The position numbers and the translations under genes are program-made. 64,000 nt of DNA, taken from assembly GCF_000969445.1 (NCBI RefSeq), contig NZ_JZEY01000061.1, positions 248,001 to 312,000 on the forward strand, given 5' to 3'. The notes beneath the pieces are model-generated. The model did no database searches. It was given only the letters and a program-made list of their open reading frames with translations, and was not told where the DNA came from. Shown here piece by piece: positions 9,115 through 17,510 of this stretch; position 1 is the first letter of the stretch, and each line of letters opens with the position of its first letter. The stretch comes from Devosia chinhatensis (GTDB taxonomy: Bacteria > Pseudomonadota > Alphaproteobacteria > Rhizobiales > Devosiaceae).

Positions 9115-10599
9115 TCAGGCTTCCACCACGACTGGTGCGCCCTGCCCTTGCGGCGCCCTGCCCGATGGCTTGAACAAAAAGGCCATGGCCAGGACAACGC
9201 CGAAGGCGACCACCTGATACCAGAGCGCCAGGGCGGCAGCATCGGCAAAGGCGGCATTGGGCGCCTGGCCATGGGCGAAATTGCCGGCCAGCTGAGAAAA
9301 GAAGATCTGCCCCACAAGCGCGATGCCGAGCGCGCCGCCCACCTGCTGGAACGCCTGCAGGGCGCCCGAACCGGCCCCTGCATCGCGCGGCGGCACATTG
9401 CGCAGAACCAGCTGGAACAGCGACGAGAAGCCGGTGCCGAGCCCCACCCCGGCCGCGAGGAGCGGCGGCAGGAAGCTCCAGGAATCGATGGTGTCGCCGG
9501 CGCCGGCGATGACAAAGTGCAACCAGCCGATACCGATCACCAGAAGGGCCCCGGCCATGGCCAGGCGGCTGCGCAGGTAATGGGCGCCGAACCGCCCGGC
9601 GATGACGGAGGCGATCAGCACGCCGATCGAGAACGGGGTATTGGTCAGCCCCGAATGCAGCGGCGAGAAGCCGAAGCCCGATTGCAGCAGCAGCGAGATG
9701 ACGAGGAACATGCCCGGAATGCCCGAGGCAAAGACCGTGATCACGAAAGCACCGAACATGTAGTCGCGATTGGCCAGAAGGACATAATTGAGCAATTGCG
9801 GCAGCCCTGCCTGCGCCCGCCGCTTCTGCCAGACGGTAAAGACACCGAGCAGCGCCACGCCCGCCGCCATCATGGCAAAGCTCCAGGCCGGCCAGCCAAA
9901 GGCCCGGCCTTCGATGATCGGAAAGACCAGCGCGACGATACCAAGACCGAAAAGCGCGATCCCCACGTAATCGTTGCTGAGATCCTTATGACCCGGCAGG
10001 CGCGGGATCAGCATCGAGCCGGCCACGATGGCGGCAATGCCGATGGGAATATTGACGAGAAAGATCGGTTGCCAGTCGAGGCCGAACAATTGCGCATCGA
10101 TGAGCACGCCACCCAGGATCGGACCGCACACCGAGGCGAGGCCTGCCGATAGCCCGAACAGCGAAAAGGCCTGTCCGCGCTCATTGGGTGGAAACGTCAC
10201 CGTTGCGATCGCCAGCACTTGCGGGGTCATCATCGCCCCGCCAATGCCCTGCAGGATGCGCGCGGCGATCAGCATCTCGATATTGGGGGCGAGGCCGCAA
10301 AGCGCCGACGCTGCGGTGAACGCACCAACGCCCCAGAGGAACATGCGGGTGCGCCCCAAAATGTCGCCCAGTCGGCCGAAAGGCAGCAGACCCAGCGCGA
10401 AGGCCAGGACATAGGCGGCCACCACCCATTCGATCTGGCTATCGGTGGCGCCAAGATTTTCGCGCATCGACGGCAGCGCCACATTGACGATGGTGACGTC
10501 AATCAAGTTCATGAAATTGGCGATCAGCAGGATGGCCAGCGACAGCCAGCGGCGCGGATCGGGAGGACTGGCCGTTTCGGCCGCAAAAGTCTGGGACAT
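9115..10599 (-). CDS. MFS transporter, DHA2 (14-TMS drug:H+ antiporter) family
   Basis: This 494-residue multidrug exporter is of the EmrB/QacA type. It opens W-L-S-L-A-I-L-L-I-A-N-F-M-N-L-I-D-V-T-I-V-N-V-A-L-P, the hallmark of DHA2 helix 1. The conserved loop G-R-L-G-D-I-L-G-R-T-R follows, then motif C in T-M-S5. The frame is open further upstream, but the ATG at 10599 has GGAG shortly before it and leaves 16 bases to the tetR stop, so it is preferred. It lies in one transcript with, and downstream of, the TetR gene, the usual arrangement for a self-regulated efflux unit. Confidence 0.9.
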   Translation of the reverse strand: MSQTFAAETASPPDPRRWLSLAILLIANFMNLIDVTIVNVALPSMRENLGATDSQIEWVVAAYVLAFALGLLPFGRLGDILGRTRMFLWGVGAFTAASALCGLAPNIEMLIAARILQGIGGAMMTPQVLAIATVTFPPNERGQAFSLFGLSAGLASVCGPILGGVLIDAQLFGLDWQPIFLVNIPIGIAAIVAGSMLIPRLPGHKDLSNDYVGIALFGLGIVALVFPIIEGRAFGWPAWSFAMMAAGVALLGVFTVWQKRRAQAGLPQLLNYVLLANRDYMFGAFVITVFASGIPGMFLVISLLLQSGFGFSPLHSGLTNTPFSIGVLIASVIAGRFGAHYLRSRLAMAGALLVIGIGWLHFVIAGAGDTIDSWSFLPPLLAAGVGLGTGFSSLFQLVLRNVPPRDAGAGSGALQAFQQVGGALGIALVGQIFFSQLAGNFAHGQAPNAAFADAAALALWYQVVAFGVVLAMAFLFKPSGRAPQGQGAPVVVEA

Positions 10600-10615
10600 C
10601 AGAGGTCTCCGGGGA

Positions 10616-11212
10616 TCATATCTGGCGGGCAATGAAGGCACGTTCGAATTCGGCGAAGACGGTCCGCACGTCCTCCCGATCGGGTCGGGAAATACGCCAG
10701 CTTGCCACCATGCCCGCATAGATGCGGGCGGCGGCGTAGGCGTCGATATCGGCGCGCAGCGAGCCATCGGCGGCGCCCTTGCGAAACAGACCGGCCAGGT
10801 CGGCCAGCCAGCCGCTGCGCATGGGCTGGATGATCGCGGCGATGGCGGGGTCGCGCCGCGCCCGTTCGGTCAGCTCGGCCATGACGGCCAGCCGCTCGGG
10901 CGCCTGCTCCCAGGATTCGAGCGCATCGTCGAACTCCATACGCAGCAAGTCGAGCCCGCTCTTGCCCTCGCGGGGATGGCTCATGTCCTGAGCAACAAAT
11001 TCGGCCTTGAGTCTCTGGGCGACGAGCGCCACGAGGGCCTCCTTGCTCGGCACGTGATAATGCAGGGTAGCGATATTGATGCCGACCCGCGCTGCGATGT
11101 CGCGCATGCGCAGGCCTTCGAGACCCTTTTCGACAATGAGCGCCCGGGCGGCATCGGCAATGGCGTGGCGCCGCTCGTCGCTGCTTTCCCGCTTCTGGCT
11201 ATCCTGTTCCAT
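10616..11212 (-). CDS. TetR-family transcriptional regulator
   Basis: This 198-residue repressor has an N-terminal TetR helix-turn-helix: A-A-R-A-L-I-V-E-K-G-L-E-G-L, then I-A-A-R-V-G-I-N-I-A-T-L-H-Y-H-V-P-S-K-E-A-L. The rest is a helical ligand-binding domain unlike any specific subfamily I recognise. It is transcribed with the DHA2 exporter. The perfect palindrome at 11247-11262, 35 bases upstream of the start, is the probable operator, so the protein likely represses itself and the exporter until the drug binds. Confidence 0.9.
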   Translation of the reverse strand: MEQDSQKRESSDERRHAIADAARALIVEKGLEGLRMRDIAARVGINIATLHYHVPSKEALVALVAQRLKAEFVAQDMSHPREGKSGLDLLRMEFDDALESWEQAPERLAVMAELTERARRDPAIAAIIQPMRSGWLADLAGLFRKGAADGSLRADIDAYAAARIYAGMVASWRISRPDREDVRTVFAEFERAFIARQI

Positions 11213-11246
11213 GGCGCGATCCTTTACGCCTCGCCCCTGGCTTAAT

Positions 11247-11262
11247 CAATCACTTGATTGAG
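11247..11262 (-). promoter_or_regulatory. Palindromic operator upstream of tetR-MFS
   Basis: TCAATCA-CT-TGATTGA is an exact inverted repeat with seven-base arms and a two-base centre. Its size and symmetry fit a TetR-family dimer site. It is 35 bases from the regulator start, where it would cover the promoter. Confidence 0.65.
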
Positions 11263-11367
11263 ACAAAATGGTTTGCTCTCCAGAGGTCTTGCAGACTGCC
11301 CTGCGGTTGACTTTTTGAGCCGTCCGGCGTCCATCACCGATCAAGATACCCGCCGGAAGACGTGCCA

Positions 11368-12894
11368 ATGACCGATTATGTCCGCAAGATCCTGACCTCT
11401 TCCGTCTATGAAGTGGCCGAGCAGACCCCGCTCGAGAAAATGGCGCTGCTCTCCGAGCGGCTGGGTCGGGACATCCTGGTCAAGCGCGAAGACCTGCAAC
11501 CGGTCTTCTCCTTCAAGATTCGCGGCGCCCATAACCGCATCGTGCACCTCAGCGCCGAAGAGCGCGCCCGCGGCGTGATCTGCGCATCCGCCGGCAATCA
11601 TGCCCAGGGCGTCGCCCTCTCCGCCACGCGGCTGGGCATTCGCGCGGTGGTGGTGATGCCCACGACCACCCCGGTGATCAAGGTCAATGCGGTGCGCCGG
11701 CTGGGGGGCGAGGTGGTGCTGTTCGGCGACGGGTTCGACGCTGCCCGCGCCCATGCTGCCGGCCTGGCCGAGCGCCACGGCTATGTCTTCGTCCACCCCT
11801 TCGACGACCCCGACGTGATTGCCGGCCAAGGCACGGTGGGCCTTGAACTGATGCGCCAGCACCCCGAGCCCATCGGAGCCATCTATGTGCCGGTGGGCGG
11901 TGGCGGCCTGGCCGCAGGGATTGCCAGCTTCGTCAAGTTCCTCCGCCCCGAAATCCGCGTTATCGGTGTCGAACCGGAAGAAGCGGCAAGCATGAAGGCT
12001 GCCATCGCAGCCGGAAAGCCGGTGCCGCTCGACCAGGTGGGTCTATTTGCCGACGGCGTCGCCGTGCGCCAGGTCGGCGAGGAAACCTTCCGTCTCTGCC
12101 GCGAGTTGCTGGACGATATCGTGACCGTCACGGCCGACGAAATCTGCGCCGCCATCAAGGATATCTTCGACGATCATCGCGCCATTACCGAACCGGCTGG
12201 AGCGCTCGCCCTGGCCGGGCTGCGCCGTGATATCGAGACCGGCAATGCGCCACAAGGCGCCCTCATTGCCATCAATTCAGGCGCCAATGTCAATTTCGAC
12301 CGGCTGCGCTATGTCGCCGAACGCGCCGAGATCGGCGAGCGGGCGGAGGCGCTGCTGGCCGTGACCATTCCCGAAAAACCCGGCTCCTACCGGGCCTTCA
12401 TCCGGCTCATCGGCAACCGCGCCATCACCGAGTTCAATTATCGCTACGCCCCGGGGGGCAGCGCCAATATCTTCGTGGGTGTGAAACTGGCGCGCGGCGA
12501 TGCCGAAAAGCACGAGATCATTACCCTGCTCGAGGGCAACGGGCTGAGCGTCACCGACATGACCGACAACGAGGTCGCCAAGCTCCATGTCCGCCACATG
12601 GTGGGCGGTCGGGTCGCGGGCATGGATGACGAGCGGGTGTTCCGTTTCCAGTTTCCCGAACGACCCGGCGCGCTGCTCAAGTTTCTCGAAGGGCTCAACG
12701 ATGCCTGGAACATTTCGCTGTTCCACTACCGCAATCACGGCGCCGATTACGGCCGGGTCCTGGTGGGCGTCGAGGTGCCCGAACCGACGCGCGCGGACTT
12801 CTTCGCCCATATCGAGGCCATCGGCTTTCCCTATTGGGACGAAACGGAAAATCCGGCCTATCGACAGTTTCTCGAATTGCCTCGCAACCGCTGA
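11368..12894 (+). CDS. ilvA: Threonine ammonia-lyase, biosynthetic
   Basis: This 508-residue PLP enzyme converts L-threonine to 2-oxobutanoate and ammonia, the first committed step to isoleucine. The Schiff-base lysine is K50 in F-S-F-K-I-R-G-A. S-A-G-N-H-A-Q-G and the glycine loop V-G-G-G-G-L-A-A-G bind the substrate and the PLP phosphate. About 170 C-terminal residues form two ACT-like regulatory domains (V-T-I-P-E-K-P-G-S-Y and F-P-E-R-P-G-A-L-L), which mark the long, isoleucine-inhibited form. The ATG at 11368 is chosen over GTG 11362 because GGAAG is eight bases before it and only two before the GTG. Confidence 0.95.
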   Translation: MTDYVRKILTSSVYEVAEQTPLEKMALLSERLGRDILVKREDLQPVFSFKIRGAHNRIVHLSAEERARGVICASAGNHAQGVALSATRLGIRAVVVMPTTTPVIKVNAVRRLGGEVVLFGDGFDAARAHAAGLAERHGYVFVHPFDDPDVIAGQGTVGLELMRQHPEPIGAIYVPVGGGGLAAGIASFVKFLRPEIRVIGVEPEEAASMKAAIAAGKPVPLDQVGLFADGVAVRQVGEETFRLCRELLDDIVTVTADEICAAIKDIFDDHRAITEPAGALALAGLRRDIETGNAPQGALIAINSGANVNFDRLRYVAERAEIGERAEALLAVTIPEKPGSYRAFIRLIGNRAITEFNYRYAPGGSANIFVGVKLARGDAEKHEIITLLEGNGLSVTDMTDNEVAKLHVRHMVGGRVAGMDDERVFRFQFPERPGALLKFLEGLNDAWNISLFHYRNHGADYGRVLVGVEVPEPTRADFFAHIEAIGFPYWDETENPAYRQFLELPRNR

Positions 12895-13048
12895 AGCCGG
12901 TCCGACATTAGGCTGAAATAGACGCTCTCTATCGTCGAGGGACGCAATTTGGCCGCGAACCCATTGCAATTGCTTGGACAAGGCGCAAATTGCTGGTGAA
13001 GGCGCGGGCGCACCAGCCACGATTATTCAATCCTGAGGGACCACGGAC

Positions 13049-14272
13049 ATGCTTGGAAAGACGAAGACAAAAGGCCTGATGCTGGCAACCGGCCTGGCAA
13101 CCCTGGCCATGATGCAACCGGCAATGGCGCTCGACGCCGAGGCCTTCGTCAATCGCATCGAGGCGGTTTATGGCGCCATGGGCTACCAGTTCGACTTCGG
13201 TCCAGCCACCGCCGAGGGCACCACGATCACCGTGGATGGCGTGACCGTTTCGTTCGAGGGCATGAGCGAAGAGCCTTTCGAGCTCGACACCACCCTCACT
13301 TTCACCGGCGTCGAGGAATTCGAAGACGGCTCCTTCACTGCCGAAGAGCTTACCATCCCGGACATCGATACCGAATTCGCCAGCGATCCGGTGGGCCATA
13401 TCAGCGTCACCGGCATGGTCCTGCAGGACCTCTGGCTGCCGCCCGAGGGCGATACCAGCGCCGAGGCCATGATGCAGACGGTGGGTCGCATGGCGTCCGG
13501 CCCCTTGGTCATCTCCCGCGATGGCGCCGAAGTCATCAAGATCGACAGCATGGAAGCTGTTTCCGACTTCACCTATGCCGAGGACGACTCGCTCGAATCC
13601 ATCGTCTCGAGCGTCTCGATCGCCAATATCTGGGCCGACCTGTCCACCGTGGGCGAGGAAGAGCCCGAAGCCGGCGCGGTCATCGAGGCGCTCGGTCTCA
13701 CCAATATCAGCGGCAATATCAGCCAGTCGCTGACCTGGACCATGGCCGATGGCCGCATGACCATCGATGAAGGCCTGATGGACTTTGCCGATATCGGCGC
13801 GCTCAACATCACCTTCGACATCAGCGGCTTTACGCTGGACGTTCTGGACAAGATCTACGCCATGCAGTCCAGCGACCTCGATCCCGAGAGCGAGGAAGGC
13901 CAGGCCGAACAGATGATGATGGGCATGCAGCTCGCCCAGGCCCTGTCCATCGTCAGCGCCAATGTGCGTTATGACGATGCGGGCCTGGCGCCGCGCCTGC
14001 TCGACATGTTTGCCGCCCAGTCGGGCGTCGAGCGTGCCCAGTTCGTGGAATCGATCAAGCCTGCCGTGCCCGCCATGGTCGGCCAGGCCGGCATACCCCA
14101 GCTGACCGAGATGGTCGTGCCGGCGGTCAACGCCTTCCTCGACGATCCGCAGAGCTTCGAGGTCAATGTCGCCCCGCCCAGCCCGACGAGCCTGCTGGTC
14201 CTGGCTGCTGCCGGCGCCAACCCGGCCGGCCTGATCACGGCGCTTGGCCTGACCATCACGGCAAACCAGTAA
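13049..14272 (+). CDS. Secreted protein of unknown function
   Basis: This 407-residue protein starts with a signal peptide (positive M-L-G-K-T-K-T-K-G, then a hydrophobic core, cleavage near A-M-A-L). The mature part is acidic and alternates short beta-like stretches (I-T-V-D-G-V-T-V-S-F; L-N-I-T-F-D-I-S-G-F-T-L) with helical Ala/Glu/Met segments. No catalytic motif, lipobox, barrel signature or domain is recognised. Repeated I-x-N/D-I-x-G/A phrases recall periplasmic lipid-handling beta-taco or AsmA-like proteins, but that is only an impression. It is monocistronic and followed by a terminator hairpin. Confidence 0.8.
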   Translation: MLGKTKTKGLMLATGLATLAMMQPAMALDAEAFVNRIEAVYGAMGYQFDFGPATAEGTTITVDGVTVSFEGMSEEPFELDTTLTFTGVEEFEDGSFTAEELTIPDIDTEFASDPVGHISVTGMVLQDLWLPPEGDTSAEAMMQTVGRMASGPLVISRDGAEVIKIDSMEAVSDFTYAEDDSLESIVSSVSIANIWADLSTVGEEEPEAGAVIEALGLTNISGNISQSLTWTMADGRMTIDEGLMDFADIGALNITFDISGFTLDVLDKIYAMQSSDLDPESEEGQAEQMMMGMQLAQALSIVSANVRYDDAGLAPRLLDMFAAQSGVERAQFVESIKPAVPAMVGQAGIPQLTEMVVPAVNAFLDDPQSFEVNVAPPSPTSLLVLAAAGANPAGLITALGLTITANQ

Positions 14273-14281
14273 CGCGCCTGT

Positions 14282-14313
14282 GCGGGAGCCGTGCCCCGGC
14301 TCCCGCGCTTTGC
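14282..14313 (+). terminator. Terminator-like hairpin
   Basis: A ten-base-pair stem GCGGGAGCCG / CGGCTCCCGC with a five-base loop is followed by GCTTTGC. It lies ten bases after the stop of the secreted-protein gene. The T tract is short. Confidence 0.55.
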
Positions 14314-14350
14314 TGATGAAGCCTTCATAGTTTTCGGGCATGATCGGCAC

Positions 14351-15031
14351 ATGACTTCCCTCAGCCACATCACCGACTGGGTGTTCGACCTCGACAACAC
14401 CCTTTATCCGCGCGAATGCAACCTCTTCGCGCAGATCGATATCCGCATCACCAATTACGTGATGGACATAACGCGGCTGGACTTCGCCGCTGCCCGGGCG
14501 TTGCAGAAGGACTATTACCGGGATTTCGGCACCACGCTGAACGGGCTCATGCACAAGCACGAGATCAACCCCGACCACTTCCTCACCGATGTACATGCCA
14601 TCGACTATGCACCGGTCGATCCGCACCCTGCGCTGGTCGAGGCCATCCGCGCCCTGCCGGGCCGCAAGTTCATCCTCACCAATGGCGATACCGGCCATGC
14701 CCGCGCCGTGCTGGCCCGGCTGGGCGGCAGCGAGCTGTTCGAGCACGTGCACGACATCCGCGCCATGACCTTCGTGCCCAAGCCCCACCGGGCCGCCTAT
14801 GACGGATTTCTCGCGCTGCACAACATCGACCCCAGACGCGCCATCATGTTCGACGATCTCGAAAAGAACCTGGTCGTGCCCCATGATTTGGGCATGGCAA
14901 CCGTACAGGTTGTGCCAGGCGAAGGCTTTGCCCATGACCAGGTCGATGCCTGGGAGCTGGGGCGCACCACCGGCCCGCACGTGCACCACATCACCGGCGA
15001 TCTTGCCGGCTTCCTGCGCAACTTGCCCTGA
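14351..15031 (+). CDS. HAD-family pyrimidine 5'-nucleotidase
   Basis: This 226-residue haloacid-dehalogenase phosphatase carries motif I as W-V-F-D-L-D-N-T-L-Y-P, with D13 as nucleophile and D15 as acid. Motif II is F-I-L-T-N-G-D near residue 102, and a late acidic motif is I-M-F-D-D-L-E-K-N. The D-L-D-N-T-L-Y-P form and the overall length place it with the pyrimidine 5'-nucleotidase subfamily (Sdt1/Phm8-like), which dephosphorylates nucleoside monophosphates. The ATG at 14351 gives the family's usual N-terminus; an upstream GTG frame overlaps the terminator. Confidence 0.85.
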   Translation: MTSLSHITDWVFDLDNTLYPRECNLFAQIDIRITNYVMDITRLDFAAARALQKDYYRDFGTTLNGLMHKHEINPDHFLTDVHAIDYAPVDPHPALVEAIRALPGRKFILTNGDTGHARAVLARLGGSELFEHVHDIRAMTFVPKPHRAAYDGFLALHNIDPRRAIMFDDLEKNLVVPHDLGMATVQVVPGEGFAHDQVDAWELGRTTGPHVHHITGDLAGFLRNLP

Positions 15032-15076
15032 TCGGCCCTATTCCCGCCGCGCCCCCGGCGCACTACATTGGTCCTC

Positions 15077-16954
15077 ATGACCGATCTCCCCGGGCGCCGC
15101 CCACCGCCCCTCCCCGACGAAAACCCGACCCTGCGGCAGCGCCTCGAGAACCTCAAGCATCTGGGGCGGCTCGTCGCGCAGATATGGCGCACAAGCCGCT
15201 GGCTGACGCTGGCCAGCCTGGGATTACGCATTCTGGCCGCGCTGCAGCCGGTCGCGGTGCTCTATGCGGCCAAGCTGATCGTCGACGAGGTCGTGCGCCT
15301 CACCGGCATAGCAGCGCCCGGCCCGGAGATCACGGACTGGTTCAATGCGGGCCTGCTGACCCCGATCATCCTGCTCCTGCTGCTCGAATTCGCGCTGGTG
15401 CTGGCCAATGACGTGATCTCCCGCGCCACCGGGCTGGTGGATTCGGTCCTGTCGGAGCTTCATTCCAACCAGGTCAGCATCGAACTCATGGCCCATGCCG
15501 CACGGCTCGACCTGCAGCATTTCGAAAGCGCCGAATATCAGGACCGGCTGGAACGCGCCCGTCGCCAGGCCGCCGGACGCAATGCGCTGCTCAGCCAGAT
15601 CTTCGGGCAGGCCCAGGATATCCTGACGGTCCTGACGCTTGCTGCCGGCCTCTTCTTCTACGCGCCCTGGCTGATCCTGCTGCTGCCGCTCAGCTTCATC
15701 CCCGCCATCTGGGGCGAGACCCGGTTCAACACCCTGGCCTATATGCTCAGCCGCTGGCGCACGCCGGAGCGGCGCGAGATCGAATATCTCCGCCATATCG
15801 GCGCCAGCGCGGAAACCGCCAAGGAGGTCAAGCTCTTCGGGCTGGGCGATTACCTCATCACCCGCTTCCGGACCCTTGCCCACCAGATTTTCCTCGAAAA
15901 TCGGCGCCTCGCCCTGTTGCGGGCCAGCTGGGGCGCGCTTTTTGCCACCATCGCCAGCCTCGCCTATTACGCCGCCTATGCCTATATCGTCTGGCGTACC
16001 ATTACCGGCGCCTTCACGCTGGGCGACCTGGCCTTTCTCTCCGGCTCGTTCCTGCGGCTCAACGGGCTTTTCCAGCGCATCCTGCTCGGCTTCACCCAGA
16101 TTGCGGGCCAGTCGATGTATCTGGACGACCTGTTCTCCTTCTTCGAAATCGCGCCGACCATCCTGGCGCCGGCCGCGCCCAAACCCTTTCCGGTGCCCCT
16201 GCAGCAAGCCATCGCGTTCGAGAATGTGGGCTTCCGCTATCCGGAAACCGATCACTGGGTGGTGCGCAACCTGTCCTTCACCCTGCCGGCCGGCGAAACC
16301 CTGGCCCTGGTGGGCGAGAACGGCGCGGGCAAGACCACCATCGCCAAGCTGCTGACCCGGCTCTACGACCCCAGCGAGGGCCGCATCACCATTGACGGCA
16401 TTGACCTGCGCAACATGGACCCGCGCGATATCCATGCCCATGTCGGGGTCATCTTCCAGGATTTCATCCGCTATTCCTTCACCGCCCGCGACAATATCGG
16501 GGTCGGGCGCATCGAAGCCCGTCAGGATCAGGCGCGCATCGACCAGGCCGCCGAGCAGAGCCTTGCCGACGGCGTGATCGCCAAACTGCCCCAGGGCTAC
16601 GACCAGCAATTGGGCCGCCTGTTCAAGAAGGGTCGCGATCTTTCCGGGGGGGAATGGCAGAAGGTGGCCATTGCCCGCGCCTATATGCGCGACGCCGAGC
16701 TGATCATCCTGGACGAGCCGACCGCCGCCCTCGATGCCAAGGCCGAAGCAGAAGTCTTTGCCCGCTTCAAGAGCCTGGCGCAGGGCAAGAGCGCCGTGAT
16801 CATCTCGCACCGCTTTTCCACCGTGCGCATGGCCGACCGCATCCTCGTGCTCGACAATGGCGCCATTCTCGAAGCCGGCACCCATGAGGAGCTCCTGGCG
16901 CGCAAGGGCCGCTATGCCGAGCTGTTCGAATTGCAGGCAGCAGGCTATCGCTGA
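15077..16954 (+). CDS. ABC transporter, fused permease and ATPase (exporter type)
   Basis: This 625-residue half-transporter has an N-terminal membrane domain of about six helices (residues about 40-320) and a C-terminal nucleotide-binding domain. Walker A is G-E-N-G-A-G-K-T-T, the signature L-S-G-G-E-W-Q-K, Walker B L-I-I-L-D-E-P and the switch histidine I-S-H-R, so it should be an active ATPase. It would work as a homodimer. The ATG at 15077 is used; a TTG three codons earlier is possible. No partner gene shows what it exports. Confidence 0.9.
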   Translation: MTDLPGRRPPPLPDENPTLRQRLENLKHLGRLVAQIWRTSRWLTLASLGLRILAALQPVAVLYAAKLIVDEVVRLTGIAAPGPEITDWFNAGLLTPIILLLLLEFALVLANDVISRATGLVDSVLSELHSNQVSIELMAHAARLDLQHFESAEYQDRLERARRQAAGRNALLSQIFGQAQDILTVLTLAAGLFFYAPWLILLLPLSFIPAIWGETRFNTLAYMLSRWRTPERREIEYLRHIGASAETAKEVKLFGLGDYLITRFRTLAHQIFLENRRLALLRASWGALFATIASLAYYAAYAYIVWRTITGAFTLGDLAFLSGSFLRLNGLFQRILLGFTQIAGQSMYLDDLFSFFEIAPTILAPAAPKPFPVPLQQAIAFENVGFRYPETDHWVVRNLSFTLPAGETLALVGENGAGKTTIAKLLTRLYDPSEGRITIDGIDLRNMDPRDIHAHVGVIFQDFIRYSFTARDNIGVGRIEARQDQARIDQAAEQSLADGVIAKLPQGYDQQLGRLFKKGRDLSGGEWQKVAIARAYMRDAELIILDEPTAALDAKAEAEVFARFKSLAQGKSAVIISHRFSTVRMADRILVLDNGAILEAGTHEELLARKGRYAELFELQAAGYR

Positions 16955-17017
16955 GACTGGTCAACCGCTTCGAACCCACTTACCTAGGACCCTCACGCAA
17001 GCCACGGGACGCCAATC

Positions 17018-17359
17018 GTGCCTCTGCCCGAAGACGACATCGTAGGGGTTCTCGCCGAGACCTATCGCCTTCTGGGCGACCCCACGCGGCTGCGCATCGT
17101 GCTTACCTGCCTCGAGGGCCCCATCGCCGTCGGCGACATCGCCAGGGCCACCGGCGCCAGCCCGTCCCTTGTCAGCCACCATCTGCGGCTGCTTCGGGCC
17201 GCCCGCCTGGTGCGCGGCACCCGCCGCAACAAGCAGGTCTTCTACGAAACCGCCGACGCGCACATCGCCAATATGCTCACCGACATGCTGGACCATGCGA
17301 TGGAAGATCCGGACACGAGCGACACCGATCCGGTGTCCGAGGGTGATGCCAAGAGCTGA
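17018..17359 (+). CDS. ArsR/SmtB-family metal-sensing repressor
   Basis: This 113-residue winged-helix regulator has R-L-L-G-D-P-T-R-L-R-I-V and the recognition helix S-P-S-L-V-S-H-H-L-R-L-L-R. The C-terminal helix carries D80-x-H82-x10-H93-x2-E96, the alpha-5 metal site of the Zn/Co sensors SmtB and CzrA. There is no alpha-3 C-x-C site of the arsenic or cadmium sensors. It lies 151 bases upstream of a CDF zinc-type exporter, and the operator at 17465-17490 lies between them. It should repress the exporter and release on Zn(II) binding. The start is GTG. Confidence 0.92.
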   Translation: MPLPEDDIVGVLAETYRLLGDPTRLRIVLTCLEGPIAVGDIARATGASPSLVSHHLRLLRAARLVRGTRRNKQVFYETADAHIANMLTDMLDHAMEDPDTSDTDPVSEGDAKS

Positions 17360-17464
17360 CGCGCGTGCCGATACAAGCGGCCTGCCCTCTCCACATCGCT
17401 GATCCAATCAGCTCCGTTCCGGTCCGGGCTCGGGAAGAGCGGCTTCCTGCTGGCTGATTGACAC

Positions 17465-17490
17465 AACATATGAATATATGTTCATATGTT
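17465..17490 (+). promoter_or_regulatory. ArsR/SmtB-type operator in front of the CDF exporter
   Basis: AACATATGAA-TATATG-TTCATATGTT is a perfect inverted repeat with ten-base arms. Its centre TGAATATATGTTCA differs at one base from the SmtB-family core TGAACA-N2-TGTTCA. It sits 20 bases before the preferred start of the CDF gene and covers an in-frame ATG at 17478 that is therefore unlikely to be used. Confidence 0.8.
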
Positions 17491-17510
17491 TCGTCGAATG
17501 CGAGACCGCC

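Noticed and set aside
12929..14989. A 686-codon open frame on the minus strand
   Set aside because: It spans the opposite strand of the secreted-protein and HAD genes and an intergenic terminator; no recognisable domain.
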